A DNA stretch of 50,000 nt from Owenia fusiformis (GCA_903813345.2 CAIIXF020000010.1:24831337-24881336), one strand, 5' to 3'. Shown: positions 20,617-32,460, numbered from the stretch's first letter. Translations and numbers: made by a program. Notes: a model not told the origin generated them from the letters alone.

Positions 20617-22142
20617 CACCCCAGTCACATTTGTCGCACGGCGGCCGCAGGTCGACCGCAGAACAATTAAATCGGTGAATTTCTGCGGCGAGCGTAGAAA
20701 AACTACGCTCGCCTTGCGGCCTCCGTGCGGCGAATGCAGATTTTTACAGGCCGCAGGGAAGGCGTAGAAATTATAACTCGGAGTTATAATTTTTGTTCAT
20801 TTCTGAGGTCGCCGTAGAAATCAACAGCCCGTAGCCAGACCGCAGAAAGGTCGCACGGTGGCCGCACGTCGGGCTTGCGGTTGACTTGCGTCTGTCGTAG
20901 GGTTTTGATTATGTAATTTAGGAAACACGTTTTTAGGTCAGGTTTTCTATCATATCTTTGCTGTGAACACAAGGCAATACTGTTACATGGCGCTTGTTGT
21001 ACCTCAAAGACTCAGGTTGAGTTATCTGAGAATGCAGCTGAGGCGAGTGCAACGTGATCGGGATTACCTTATAGCTGCTCTCTAGATGCTGAAAGGGTAG
21101 CTCTACTAGCCCTTTTTAAAATGGGAAAAGATAATGTACTCCAGATTTTGATGATTTCAATATGATTTTAAAGGCCAAGGTTATGTTATGTATAACAAAC
21201 GCAACCTGTTGATGTAAATATGCTTTTAAAAAAATATAGAAAATTGTAACGTACTCACAAAGAAATAATGTGGTAATGAACGATACAATACAACACACAT
21301 TACATTTATTCTGAAAGATGTCTGAGCCAAGAGCATTCCAATTTAAGATAATTTGATTTGTTCATTTTGATTTGTTTTGAATTTTTTACTGTAGATATTC
21401 TGCTTTCATTCTACTGACCATTCCATTTAATATCTGTTGCCAACTCGGCCAACTTTGCCTCCTTTAGTTTGTTATTGCGATAGTTCTCATGCCGGAGATC
21501 AAATACATATGGATGTCCCTCATAGAATTCTACTATTTTCTGGGTGACAGAGAAATCATCTTCATCACCCGAATCATCAAGGATGGCATTCTTTTTGTTC
21601 CTTTCTTTTGATACGTGTTGCCTCTTCTTTGGAGGCATGGTGAGTGAAATGTAATGGCATTTACTACAGTTGTCATAATATGGGGCCACATTTAAGGTCA
21701 CTGATACCACAGCAACATCTATATAAAAGATTAACTATATTACTATTGGTCCATATTTCACTCAACACTTTTTATTTCATATAAGATTCTACATGTAGAC
21801 CTATAAATAACATTTATAAATTTTACTCACAATATATGATGTAAATGAAATCAAAACGAGTATCAATGTTTCTATTAAAAGTGCGTACGGCTGTTGTAGA
21901 GGCCAAAAGCCAGAACGGTCAACGTACGTTTGCCGCAGAGACACATTGCATATGCCCTTGTATCTGCAAAAAACTACGCTCTCCGCAGGGAGACCGTACG
22001 GTGACCTTGCGTCACCATTTATGTCGTGGAAAATGTGACTGCAAAAGTATGAGAGCGTAGAAATTCTGCGGCGAGCGTAGAAAAGCAACTGGCCGCAGAA
22101 ATGATAGACCGCACGGCGGCCGCAGAAAATGTGACTGGGGTG
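20617..22142. mobile_element. PIF/Harbinger-type element, internally deleted
   Basis: Exact 16-17 bp TIRs starting CACCCCAGTCACATTT bound 1526 bp, with TTA directly outside (20614-20616, 22143-22145), the TWA-type duplication of PIF/Harbinger elements. Subterminal regions are GC-rich and filled with GCGGCCGC, CCGCAGAAA and GCGTAGAAA words, which resemble arrays of protein-binding sites. The minus strand carries a MADF-like exon, matching the second, DNA-binding protein these elements normally encode. No DDE transposase is present. Another, truncated end of the family is at 49269-49431. Confidence 0.82.
21419..21638 (-). CDS. First exon of a Harbinger-type MADF/Myb-like DNA-binding protein (partial)
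   Basis: Starting at ATG 21638-21636 (context CTCACCATGCC), the exon reads MPPKKRQHVSKERNKKN, an acidic run DDSGDEDD and then VTQKIVEFYEGHPYVFDL, RHENYRNNKLKEAKLAELAT and DIKW. The second half has the layout of a MADF domain: an opening helix with I-V-x-F-Y-x-x-H-P, an aromatic-Asp pair, a conserved YxNxxxK and a Leu/Ala-rich helix. The frame stops at 21411-21413, but a donor-like GTCAGT at 21418-21413 suggests splicing, so the domain would be completed by a downstream exon that I cannot find in this element. In intact Harbinger elements such a protein binds the TIR region and helps the transposase. An upstream ATG at 21710 would add 24 residues; I preferred the basic MPPKK start. Confidence 0.6.
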
Positions 22143-22199
22143 TTAGTGTCCAATATGTTGAGGTAAATGTGACTAACGACAGCCAGGAAACTGAATATT

Positions 22200-22412
22200 T
22201 CACATAAAAAATTGAGTAAATTAAATGAAAATTGAGCACTTAACATGAAAATTGAGTACTCAACATCAAGATTGAGTACATAACATAAAATGAGTACTCA
22301 ACATGGAAATTGAGTACTCAACGTGAAAATTGAGTACATAACATGGAAATTGAGTACTCAACATGAAAATTGAGTACATAACATGAAAATTGAGTACATT
22401 ACATGAAACCTA
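22200..22412 (+). repeat. Tandem array, ~20-21 bp unit, about 10 copies
   Basis: Variants of ATTGAGTACTCAACATGAAA, alternating GAGTACTCAAC and GAGTACATAAC forms. GAGTACTC is itself palindromic. The array starts about 60 bases beyond the Harbinger element. Confidence 0.88.
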
Positions 22413-22547
22413 AGAAAAGGAGTTCATGGACGGTCAGTGGAGACAATATTCACACCTCATGATATTTTTTTACATCTGGATGTAAATTCCAGTTTATGTA
22501 CCCAAACTACCAGTTTCTGATGTTTGCATTCAGTTTTTGAATTACAG

Positions 22548-22592
22548 GAGTTGATTTCTCAATTTAAAGAGGACATTAGATTTAACTGGAAG
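22548..22592 (+). CDS. Candidate 45-bp internal exon, unknown protein
   Basis: Polypyrimidine-type acceptor TTTTTGAATTACAG precedes it and GTAAAAAT follows. The only frame without a stop is the first, giving ELISQFKEDIRFNWK, exactly 15 codons in phase 0 on both sides. No family recognised. The next candidate exon on this strand (25238-25467) needs an upstream phase of 1, so at least one further exon would lie between them if both belong to one gene. Confidence 0.35.
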
Positions 22593-23571
22593 GTAAAAAT
22601 ATTCATTAAGAGTTGAAAGTGTGACAGGTCCAAATTAAATTTTTCAATTAAACTGTTAGCTGCATCCTTGAGAATAAAAATCTACAATGACAATACTTAA
22701 TCTAACTGATCTTGACTTTTCTATGGGGGAATCATGTATATCTATAGTGATTTCCGATCATTTGTAAATAGCCCTGAGCATATACAGGCTCGTTATATCA
22801 ATCATCGATGTACATGTAGATACTTTAACATGTGATACTTCAACATATACTTACCTATCATATACATATTTATACATATACATATATAATATATTCAGAC
22901 TCTTCGTTTCAGTTTCAGTTGATCTGAATTCAGAATTTGTAAATAATGTACAGTGTAGTTATATACCACTTTAAAGCTTCTATAATATTATGTTGATGTG
23001 TAAATTACCTTTTAATGTACATTTTGCAGTATTTATATATAACGATTCCTGTATATATATGAGATATTACAAAGTACAGCTACCAATATTAGGACAGTTA
23101 ATAAAAAAAAACTTATGGCACATTATTCAACAAAAACTTCTGTTTTTGGTCACTGTATTGAAACTCCTCAAATACATTTAAATGGTTAAATAATTTAACC
23201 CACTTAGGATTGTTGACACTATTATTTAGGAGGATGATATCATTGATACATCTTATCTTATAGAATTAATTACTCATTAGTTCTGATTCATTGACTAGTG
23301 TTCATGCATGCTCAAAATGCATATAAATACTAAGTACTAACATCATCATACTGTATATTTCCATATAATGTCATGCCCAACATTGTACATTTCATCATTG
23401 CTCATACATGTACATTGACATAAACAACTGTTTTCTCAACTTTCTCAAATTATGAAAGACAATTATTTGCACTTCTGCTATCTCATACATAATATTTATG
23501 CATCATTACATTGCTTCAATACATAGATTTACTTGAACGTTCATTTAGTAATTGCAAGCTTAGATCATTAT
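22593..23571. other. Intron-like gene-free stretch
   Basis: AT-rich, with ATACATAT-type simple sequence near 22830-22890. The open frame at 22990-23181 is AT-driven and not supported. Confidence 0.45.
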
Positions 23572-24995
23572 AAATGGAGTGCCCCAGTGTTAACCAGCAC
23601 ATATTCTTATAAATGGAGTGTCCCAATGGTAACCAGCACATATTGTGTTATGAATTGAGTGCCCCAGTGGTAACCAGCACATAGTGTTATAAATGGAGTG
23701 TCCCAATGGTAACCAGCACATAGTGTTATAAATGGAGTGCCCCAGTGTTAACCAGCACGTAGTGTTATGATTGGAGTGCCCCAGTGGTAACCAGCACATA
23801 GTATTATAAATTGAGTGTCCCAATGGTAACCAGCACATAGTGTTATAAGTGGAGTGCCCCAGTGTTAACCAGCACGTAGTGTTATAAATGGAGTGCCCCA
23901 CTGTTAACCAGCACATATTGTTATACATGTAAATTGAGTCCCCCAGTGTTAACCAGCATGTAGTGTTATAAATGGAGTTTCCCTATGGTAACCAGCAGAT
24001 ATAGGGTTATAAATGGAGTGCCCCGGTGTTAACCAGCACATAGTGTTATGAATGGAGTGTCCCAATGGTAACCAGCACATATAGTGTTATAAATGGAATG
24101 TCCCAATGGTAACCAGCACATATAGTGGTATGAATGGAGTGTCCCAATGGTAACCAGCACATAGTGTTATAAATGGAGTGCCCAAGTGTTAACCGGCACG
24201 TAGTGTTATAAATGGAGTGCCCCATTGTCAACCAGCACACAGTGTTTTAAATGGAGTCCCCCGGTCTTAACCAGCACGTAGTGTTATAAATGGAGTGTCC
24301 CTATGGTAACCAGCACATATAGTGTTATAAATGGAGTGCCCCAGTGTTAACCAGCACATAGTGTTATAAATGGAGTCCCCCAGTGTTAACCAGCACGTAG
24401 TGTTATAAATGAAGTGTCCCAGAGGTAACCAGCACATAGTGTTATAAATGGAGTGCCCCAATAGTAACCAGCACATAGTGTTATAAATGGAGTCCCCCAG
24501 TGTTAACCAGCACGTAGTGTTATAAATGAAGTGTCCCAGAGGTAACCAGCACATAGTGTTATAAATGGAATGTCCCAATGGTAACCAGCACATAATGCTA
24601 TAAATGGAGTGTCCCAATGGTAACCAACGCATACTGATATAAATGAAGTGTCCCAGAGGTAACCAGCACATAGTGTTATAAATGGAGTGCCCCAATGGTA
24701 ACCAGCACATAGTGTTATAAGTGGAGTGCCCCAGTGTTAACCAGCACGTAGTGTTATAAATGGAGTGTCCCAATGGTAACCAGCACATATACTGTTATAA
24801 ATGGAGTGTCCCAATGGTAACCAGCACATAGTGTTATAAATGCAGTGTCCCAATGGTAACCAGCACATAGTGTTACACATGGAGTGTCCCAATGGTAACC
24901 AGCACATAGTGTTACACATGGAGTGTCCCAATGGTAACCAGCACATAGTGTTATAAATGGAGTGTCCCAATGGAAACCAGCACACCGTGTTATTA
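23572..24995 (+). repeat. Minisatellite, 39-bp unit, about 36 copies
   Basis: Unit: GTGTTATAAATGGAGTG followed by CCCCAGTGTTAACCAGCAC (type A) or TCCCAATGGTAACCAGCAC (type B), then ATA or GTA. Types are interspersed, and some runs (for example 24385-24575) repeat as higher-order blocks. Because 39 is three times 13, minus-strand frames stay open for up to 173 codons (CWLPLGHSIYNT repeats); this is a consequence of unit length, and no splice or start evidence supports a protein. Confidence 0.95.
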
Positions 24996-25237
24996 ATAAA
25001 GTATTGTATCCAGTGAATGGTATGTGATCTCTACTATAAGAAATTCATCTCACTGTTGAATAAATTAGTCATGGAGAATATACATGTATTTTAAAACGTC
25101 ATTATGCTTAACCATGATAAACAAAATATATTACAAACTTGATTTGTGGAATGTACACTTGCGTGTGCATATGTAATACTGTGATCTGTGAATATCGATC
25201 CCTACCCCATCTTATCAAATTTCAAATTCTATTTTAG

Positions 25238-25467
25238 ACACTGACGTTGCTGGCTCTGATAACGTCTTTGAAAATGGTATCAATGACGTATCTGGAGATG
25301 AACAAGATGAGGGTACAAGTCAAGACGAAGATGATGGCGAGGTTGAATCTATTGGTTCGCTGGCGCCCCCTATTCTGAAAACCCATCGCTCCGTTAGTCG
25401 CCAAACCTCAACATCTGATCTTTTTTGGGGCCGCCCACAATCTGAGAATTCTAGTACAATTAAGTAA
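25238..25467 (+). CDS. Candidate coding exon, acidic Ser-rich protein, probably C-terminal
   Basis: Acceptor TTCTATTTTAG ends at 25237. In the frame entered with two bases, 75 sense codons run to TAA at 25465-25467: VFENGINDVSGDEQDEGTSQ, then a second acidic run DEDDGEVESIGSLAPP, a basic/Ser segment THRSVSRQTSTSDLFWGRP and the end SENSSTIK. The composition and the absence of stops in one frame only, within otherwise stop-rich DNA, argue for a real exon. The residues look like a disordered, phosphorylatable tail; I do not recognise the protein. GTAAAT at 25464-25469 could instead be a donor, making this an internal exon, and no AATAAA follows closely. Upstream exons, except perhaps 22548-22592, are not visible. 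Confidence 0.55.
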
Positions 25468-25921
25468 ATACCCTGAATTCCATTGCTTGATCATACTCAC
25501 CTCTGACTTTAACTGGTGATTTCATAAATTGTGAAATGTTCCAAATGTATTAATTATGGACATTTATTGGAGATTGAATGTGAAGTTAATTTTGAGTTTT
25601 GATTAGTAGAATGAAGTGCTCTGTTTTTCCAACTGCACTTATTCTGAATGGATAGAGTTCAGTGTACATGTATATATAGAGAGAGAAAGAGCAAAGAGGA
25701 TTGGCTCCAAGAGTGCAACATCGATATTTTTGGCATATATGGGCATGTCGTGATTACAAAATTCGAATTCAAACAGCCGCCATTTTGTTCACGTCAATTG
25801 GATGATCTCTAGTGATGATTTAAAGAGTAAAGAAGCAGTCCAACTCTTTTGAAGGGTATGACTTGTTAATTGGTTAAGTTGTAGTAATTTTTGATCTTGA
25901 TTACAAACGAGATCCCAAATA
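25468..25921. other. Downstream gene-free stretch
   Basis: No supported feature. A GAGA-type purine run lies near 25676-25700. Confidence 0.4.
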
Positions 25922-26317
25922 TAGGGTAAGCCAAAAAAGGTATAACCCAAACAAGTGTTAATTGCTCAGTAATCCAGCATGGGTTTCAAATCATATTTTG
26001 TTCAATATTCTTTCATTTAAGTTAGATTCATTGGTCTATTCCAAATGATCATGATTTTATGGCTATTTTACAAAACACTCCCAAAATACCGGTCTCATAT
26101 GTACAGGCTAATTTGAACGCACCGGGTGAAGTTGTTCTGATTACATACTCAGAGATATCTCTAATCATCCTTCTTATCTCTTGTTATAGCTCTCAAATGC
26201 TTATCCAAGGGTGTAGCCGCAGGGTTTACCGGGAGGGTAAATTTTTCCCTGGCCTGGGGATTCGTTTTATAGCAAAATGGGGGGAGGGGTCAAGACAACG
26301 GGGACAGTGGGTCGCAA

Positions 26318-26405
26318 GCCATGGGTCCGCGCTTTATACCGAAACCCATTATACCGACGCGCATTGTACCGACGCGCATTGTACTGAAAGGCGTTATACC
26401 GAATG
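26318..26405 (+). repeat. Short-unit tandem repeat, partner of 29395-29490
   Basis: Repeats of TATACCGAAACCCAT and TATACCGACGCGCAT, a ~15-bp unit, explaining the ETHYTDAH-type peptide patterns in translated frames. Confidence 0.8.
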
Positions 26406-27649
26406 CCATAATCACTATTCCACAACTAGTTACTTTGACGGAACGTCAATGTTACAAAACGGATGAACTTCCTGGTTACGAATTTTTTGCTTTCTCGATT
26501 TGAACCTACTAATAAGTCAAGTTGCAGATTATAATTTGGCCCAAAGCTAGAAAATATAGCCTAGTTTTAATAAGTTTCTTCGATTTGGAATTTGTTTTGT
26601 AAATGAAGCTGTAATTCATATACTAAGCCCCTCGCTTTTGTAACATTGAAGAGAGCCTGTTATATTACAAATGTATGTTACTTTGTCAATGGGGATTTAG
26701 CCCGACCATTTTTAAAAAACTTGAAAATCTCTAGAATTTGAATAAAGGTAAATAACAGTGCAAAAACTAAGTTGTTTTGATAGAAAATTACACACAGAAT
26801 TCAAATAGAAGAAAATGTTAGTCTTTAGTGGTTAAAAATGCAGATCTTCTAAAATCTCATTAAAATGAGACCTTAACGAAATTTCAAAGCTATATATAGA
26901 AAAGCCACTATTAGATAGATGCCTTCACTAGGTTATTCTCTGTACTTGTGTCCGTGCCTCATTTTGAGTAGCGAGTGTAAATTATTTTCGGAAACATGAT
27001 TATGTTTTCCCTGTAATATGAATTGGAGATATCTGACAAAATATGGATAGCCTAAAATATAAATTCTGTGTTTTTGAACATGCGGAAATACTTTCCTAGA
27101 TCGTTCAGTTTTCTTGTTTTTGTTCTACACAACACTTGTGCTTAATAGCCACGCGTAATTATTAATAAGCGTAATCAGATTATTTCAAGCGTCGAAATAG
27201 CTTATTTTCCTCGACGTATCTACACAAACCTATTCACTTACCGTTATATTGAGCGATCTAGATGCGTCAGTGAAAATTGTTTTCACTCATCGGCTTTAGT
27301 GCCCCGCGATAACTTTTATTTCATTCATTTGAGTTGCAATTGATATATTGGCAACAAATCAAATGTTCTACAGTGAAATGATTCTTCTTCATTTTGGAAT
27401 GTTTCTCCTACCCGATATTCAAAGATATGTCTTAAATATTATACTTTACATTGATCACGATTCTTGTACTTTCTGTCTTTACGACTCCCTTTCACATTTG
27501 CAAGAGTTGTTGATTGCATTGCCTTGATCGTTTGTCGAACTTCGATTGCAACTAAATCAGATTAATCAATTAAGAAATGTAATATCATGTTTATCCATGC
27601 AAATAATTGTAACAAGTACATTATTTTTTAGCAGTTTTGACACCTAAGC

Positions 27650-28015
27650 AGGGTAGCCTAGTGGCGTAGACTGAGGCTACTTTGAACGTCGTGGGATACG
27701 GAGGTCCCGCGTTCGAGCCCCAGGTACGGAGTTGTTGATCATTGTCACTACGGACACCCGGTCCGAAGGTCCAACCGTTTACCGGCCCTTGGCATGGGTT
27801 GGTTCTCTGGCTGCTCTTGCCGGAGACAGATTGTGAGACTGTGGTTGGTTCCTCCACTAACGTGCTTTAGTAAACTCCGGGAGTCATACAGTATGGTAGC
27901 GGGCCCCCACCAAGGGCAGTAGTGGAACGACGCGAATCGGTCCCAGTATGGTTGCCTTGCAACCGAAGAGACTCGAGGAAATCATGCCATTCGCAGTGAC
28001 CCAGAAAAGACTTTT
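27650..28015 (+). mobile_element. tRNA-derived SINE
   Basis: The head contains a perfect A-box match TAGCCTAGTGG (27655-27665) and a B box GTTCGAGCCCC (about 27711-27721), spaced as in tRNA genes. A GC-richer body of about 290 bp follows, including GGCTGCTCTTGCCGGAGAC and CTTTAGTAAACTCCGGGAGT, unlike the AT-rich surroundings, and ends near GTGACCCAGAAAAG. No poly(A) or clear target duplication was found, so exact ends are uncertain. It sits inside the putative element 25922-30034. Confidence 0.72.
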
Positions 28016-29394
28016 GCTTCTTAAAATTGACGTTTTAATTCATTTATTTACATACTTTATTCATGTTACTTTCAAGGCAGTTATGATTTTTATTGGTCAA
28101 ATGAATGAACGAGACATATAAATACTATTAAATACGTCTAGATAGTATCAAAACCATAGTTCGATTTGTCGGACATATATAAAATAAGACTTGAAAACAC
28201 AACACACATAGCTGCAATATCAAAATCAAATTGAGAATCAGATGACCTGCTAAGCCTAGTATTCATTTGCCCCTAAATAGATATTAAAGGGACGCTGAAT
28301 ATTGGACTTAGTTAATTAGCACCATTTTAAACTGCCAATTAAAACATGTATTCAATGTAAAACAAATGAATGCGTTTCTTACTATCTCCATGACAACATA
28401 TCTTGCTCTCTCTCCATGACAACAATTTTTGGCCCCATCAGCACAAGAGTGAAAATACAGTAATTATCAAGTTCAATAAGAAATGCGAAACTTTGTATTT
28501 AATAGCACAATTATTTATTTCTACCAATGAAACAATACAGTAAAAACAAATGCTTACTTCATCGAATACAGAATTTACCACAGTTAATTATATTTTATGA
28601 AGTACAGTGTTTACCATAATCAAACATAAATAAACATAATTATGACTTTATCCTAGAATGAAATACAGAAATTGATTAACTGGAATTAAGTTTGTTGAGA
28701 CGACAACTCAATCCGAAACGCCTAGCATCAGTTAAAAAATTTCTGGCCGCAACTGAGATGTAAAGATGTTCAAAGATTTTAAATCCCTGGGCTTTATCTG
28801 AAAATATGTCTTCGCGCGATAAACTTTTAATTGAATATGAATATAAAAAAAACGGATTAACATCCAGTCTCATATAAAAAAGTTTAAGGTTGAAATATTG
28901 TGGAAGAAAATAAAAATGAATTTTTAATTTTCAAGACTTGTCTGTTCAATGAAAAAACATGTAAAATTTGAACCAAGATGTATGATAAAGTATAATATAA
29001 ATTATCTATTTTATATGCTGATACAGTAGAATTTCTCTTTGCTTTTCAACATAGCACCATATTTGACTTTTCAGGCTCCACTTTTATTATTCTATGCCTA
29101 TATAATGTTACTGTGCATTATCATACTGGTACATAATCATGTGTCTACATGACGTTTTGAAAGAGTATAGAGCTAGATTCAAAGCACCGTTCTTGCGAGT
29201 TTCAAATAGAAATATTGAAAAACGCGCGAGTTTGAGGACTGCGAATTTTTATGTCTACGCTGACAAACACTTGAAATTCCCGCTGTAAAGATATAGTCTC
29301 AGTCAGAAGTACACATAAAACTGAAAGGTTAAGGCAATGTGCCGTCCCACTGGCACGGATTTCGGTACAACGCGCATAGGTAGGCCTATGTTGG
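28016..29394. other. Gene-free stretch
   Basis: AT-rich. The minus-strand frame 28676-28873 (65 codons) is open, but I recognise no domain and see no convincing splice pair. Nothing else supported. Confidence 0.4.
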
Positions 29395-29490
29395 TTTTCG
29401 GCACAGTGCGCGTCGGTATAATGGGTTTCGGTATAATGCGCGTCGGTACAATGGGTTTCGGAATAATACGCGTCGGTATAATGACGTGAT
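29395..29490 (-). repeat. Short-unit tandem repeat, inverted partner of 26318-26405
   Basis: GCGCGTCGGTATAATGGGTT-like units, reverse complement of the left copy. Confidence 0.8.
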
Positions 29491-30036
29491 CCCCAAGCCA
29501 TCAACGGTTTAAACAAACCAACCAAATTACAGAAATATAGTAAGTATGCACACTCATCAAATAGCTAGTATAAACGCGTGATTCATATTCGAGAAAAATA
29601 GTCATCTTTCTTAAAAGTGGGGTTCGTTCCTAGCCTTTGGTTTGTTGATCTTTCAGAAAAGGGGTTTTGTTCTTGGCCGGGCGGGGGTTTGTTTTGTAAA
29701 TAAAGGGAGTGGGTTCAAGGCGAATGGTGGATTCACATGAGGCCCATGAATCCGATCTCACTAAGCCCATGCTTCTAGAAGTGTAAGTGTGGACAATATC
29801 TTTGAAATAGCTCCAAAGACAAAAGTTTGAGGATTTACATCGGCTGTTTTTTCCGCATTTGGAGCATGTTTATTAAAATGGCCGTAAAATCGCGTCAATT
29901 CAAAATAGAGCAATGAACCTTGATAGAATCAGAGGACATTGAAGAAGGTTCAATTATGTCTAATATGATTTCAAATTCACGTTGGAAGACGGAGTTATGA
30001 ACATTTGTTTAGGTTACTTTTTTGGCTCACCCTGTA

Positions 30037-30927
30037 TAAACTGCACTTGTCTCTCCTCGGAAGGAGAAGGCTTCGATCTGTGAGCCTATTCGATTAACCT
30101 ACAACTAGCCTCCTCCATCCCAATCCAGATGTAGGACTTTTGGTTCATTTCATCGTCATACTTCCATCATAGATCACACTCTACTCTTCATCCCCATCCC
30201 CCTTCTCGTCAATAACCTCAATATTCTTACTCAATAACCCCCCTCTCATTCCTCCTTCCACCATTCGTCCTCCCCCTTTGAATGAATCCATGATAACACC
30301 AATGTCAGGAAGCAAATCCATCCCGTGTGTCTGACGCATGCGCGGAATATGTACATAAATTAAAATATATTTATTAAGTAGTTATTTATTTTAAAATCGT
30401 GTATGCTAATACAAAGTATTATCAAATAAATGTGTATATCTAGATATGAAAAAATCTGTTCTTCTGCTATGACAAGTTATATTCAACTTCATCGCATCAA
30501 AGAATTCAAGGTAAAGATGCTGTCAACGGCCAGTTTTTTAAAGAGTTCCAGTCTCTAACTGTGTGCCTAGAATAAATCAAAATGTTGTACCTCGACCAAT
30601 AATAGACTGACATTCTACACAAAGTGATATCACACAACGTGATAAATAGGCCATCGCACTTTTAATTTATTTATTTATCGGAAAATTCAAAATGGCTGCC
30701 AAGTAATTTACCGATCCTGCCTAATCACATGTTGGTGTTACTCTGCCCTTGATTGGGAAAAAATTTAAATTTCAAACGGATGAACAACGTTTTCTGGAAT
30801 TTGCATGGCAAGATAATCATAAGTGGCGTTAGTTCACGACTCAAACAAACGCCATAAGCACAAGACGACGACGAAGAATATAGCCCTTTCAAAATGCAAT
30901 CAAATCACATTTTGATTCATGTTATCG
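30037..30927. other. Gene-free stretch with C/T-rich segment
   Basis: 30100-30290 is pyrimidine-rich (CCTCC, CCCCC blocks). No gene supported. Confidence 0.4.
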
Positions 30928-31478
30928 TCACTGGTGATCCACTCGATTACGCTGGTTACCGAAACGGTTCGTTTCGGTATCAAAATGTCGGAACATCGAA
31001 GGTACGATCTTTCTTTTTTCCTTATTTCACACGTTGTAGGCAGAATTCCCATGACAATTTTATCACAAACGTATATCAGTATCATATGATTAAGAAAATG
31101 TACATATTTGCGAACACATAGTTCACAAGACAACAGAATCGTCGATCTAATTCCTCACTTAAGTTACATAGACGGTTTTTCGAAAAACAGTTGAGATCTG
31201 CACTTTAACCCATACCGTTTATGTAACTTAAGTGAGGAATTAAATCGACGATTGTGTTGTCTTCTGAGCTATTTTTTCGCAAACATGTGCATTTTCTAAA
31301 ACATAATACTGATACACGTTTGTGAGAATAAATGTCGTTGGGATTCTACCTACAACGCGTGAAATAAGGAAAGAAGAAAAATCGTTCCTTCGACGTTCCG
31401 ACATTTTGTTACCGAAACGAACCGTTTCGGTAAACGAACCGTTTCGGTAACCAGCGTAATCGAGCGGATCACCAGTGA
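30928..31478. mobile_element. Long palindromic TIR element, copy 1
   Basis: Ends TCACTGGTGATCC / GGATCACCAGTGA, with TCG directly outside each (30925-30927, 31479-31481). Nearly the whole 551 bp folds back: arms of about 250 bp share ACGCTGGTTACCGAAACG, GTAGGCAGAAT-like and AAGACAACA blocks, with ACTTAAGTGAGGAATTAAAT near the centre. It has no coding capacity. A second copy is at 37561-38082. Confidence 0.82.
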
Positions 31479-32460
31479 TCGTGAAACAAATTAGTAAAAG
31501 AATCGTTAAACATGTCGACACTCCTATTTAAGGTACGTCGAAGAATTCAGAGAAATTAAATTATTATGTAAAATAATGTTGAAGGGCGGCAGGGGCGTAG
31601 CCAGCTCTCAGTCAGGGGGGGGGGGGGGGGGGGTTGCGATCGCCAAAAATATTTTGGTTTTAATTTTTAAATTGATGCAACTCTCTTTTAAATTGAGCTA
31701 GAAGCTTCAAATTAAAAGCATTTTAAAGTTGTTTTCTTATTTTCTCTCATGCTTATATTTTCTTGGTCATCGCACCATTGTATACTGGCTTTATCGTTAA
31801 TTTCTTAAACACTTCACAATGATTGAGCTCAAACTGCTGTCGTACTTACAAAAAACATTTGAGAAGTTTAACGTTCTTCGTTTTGATATGCAACGTAGCG
31901 ATAACTAATACAAGGGACAGATCTACAAAGCATGTAATGGTGAATGTTTCTGTAAGAGGCAAAGACTCATATTCTCTCCAAAGATCAAATTAAATGAATA
32001 TTAATAAAACTGCCAATAAGCCAAGAACACGCTGTTCACTTTCGGTTGTACGACGTGATGAACATGGGGTATATGCTTAGTTAAAATTTCTAAAGTAGCA
32101 TACTCCCAGGCAGTTCTTTGCAACGTTTACATGATTTCAGTGCAACATTTTTCAGTGTGTACCCAACCCCAGTGCAATGTTTTGCGATTGCAACATGATT
32201 TCACAAAACCATGTTTGTGAGGGTTAACATGATCTCAAGAGAACGTTTTGGAATGGCTATAGGGTCAACGTTGCAAGGTTTACATGGACTCCGGACAACA
32301 TTTGCAATGACTACATAGTATGAGATTCTGGTTCGATGCCTGACGTCCGTTGATCAGAAAGGATAGCTTATGTTCCGGTTCTTGCATTTCAATCAATCAG
32401 CATTTAACCACATGAAGAATATATCGGGTAATCAAGACATCTTAAAACTTCCATTTTCAA
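31479..32460. other. Gene-free stretch downstream (3') of the minus-strand gene
   Basis: GGGGCGTAGCCAG at 31589-31601 and a run of about 19 G (31614-31632) look like a degenerate repeat end. 32100-32330 has loosely repeated GCAACATTT…TACATGATTTC units. No polyadenylation signal is evident within about 450 bases 3' of the stop codon at 32461. Confidence 0.45.

Larger units (their letters stand above)
25922..30034. mobile_element. Possible 4.1-kb TIR element (or two solo copies in inverted order)
   Basis: The left end AGGGTAAGCCAAAAAAGG and the right end, read inverted, CAGGGTGAGCCAAAAAAGTA are homologous, and homology continues for about 150 bases inward (shared AAATCATATT, CCATTTTA). TA stands outside each end (25920-25921, 30035-30036), as for Tc1/mariner. 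Further inward, 26318-26405 and 29395-29490 are again inverted copies of each other. No transposase frame is present. Divergence between the ends is high, so two independent insertions in opposite orientation are a fair alternative. Confidence 0.45.

Noticed and set aside
20546-20767. 73-codon plus-strand frame
   Set aside because: Crosses the left TIR of the Harbinger-type element; Arg/Ala-rich only because of the GC-rich subterminal words.
22200-22412. Evenly spaced ~20-bp repeats considered as a CRISPR-like array
   Set aside because: No unique spacers; the units are contiguous tandem copies in a eukaryotic sequence.
23590-24985. Minus-strand frames of 64-173 codons made of 13-residue repeats
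   Set aside because: They follow from the 39-bp unit length of the minisatellite; no start context, splice site or flanking coding sequence supports them.
26059-26466. 135-codon plus-strand frame
   Set aside because: Crosses the AGGGTGTAGCCGCAGGG repeat end and the TATACCGACGCGCAT tandem units; no coherent protein pattern.
27621-27857. Minus-strand 78-codon frame
   Set aside because: Antisense to the SINE; GC-richer body sequence has fewer stops by chance.
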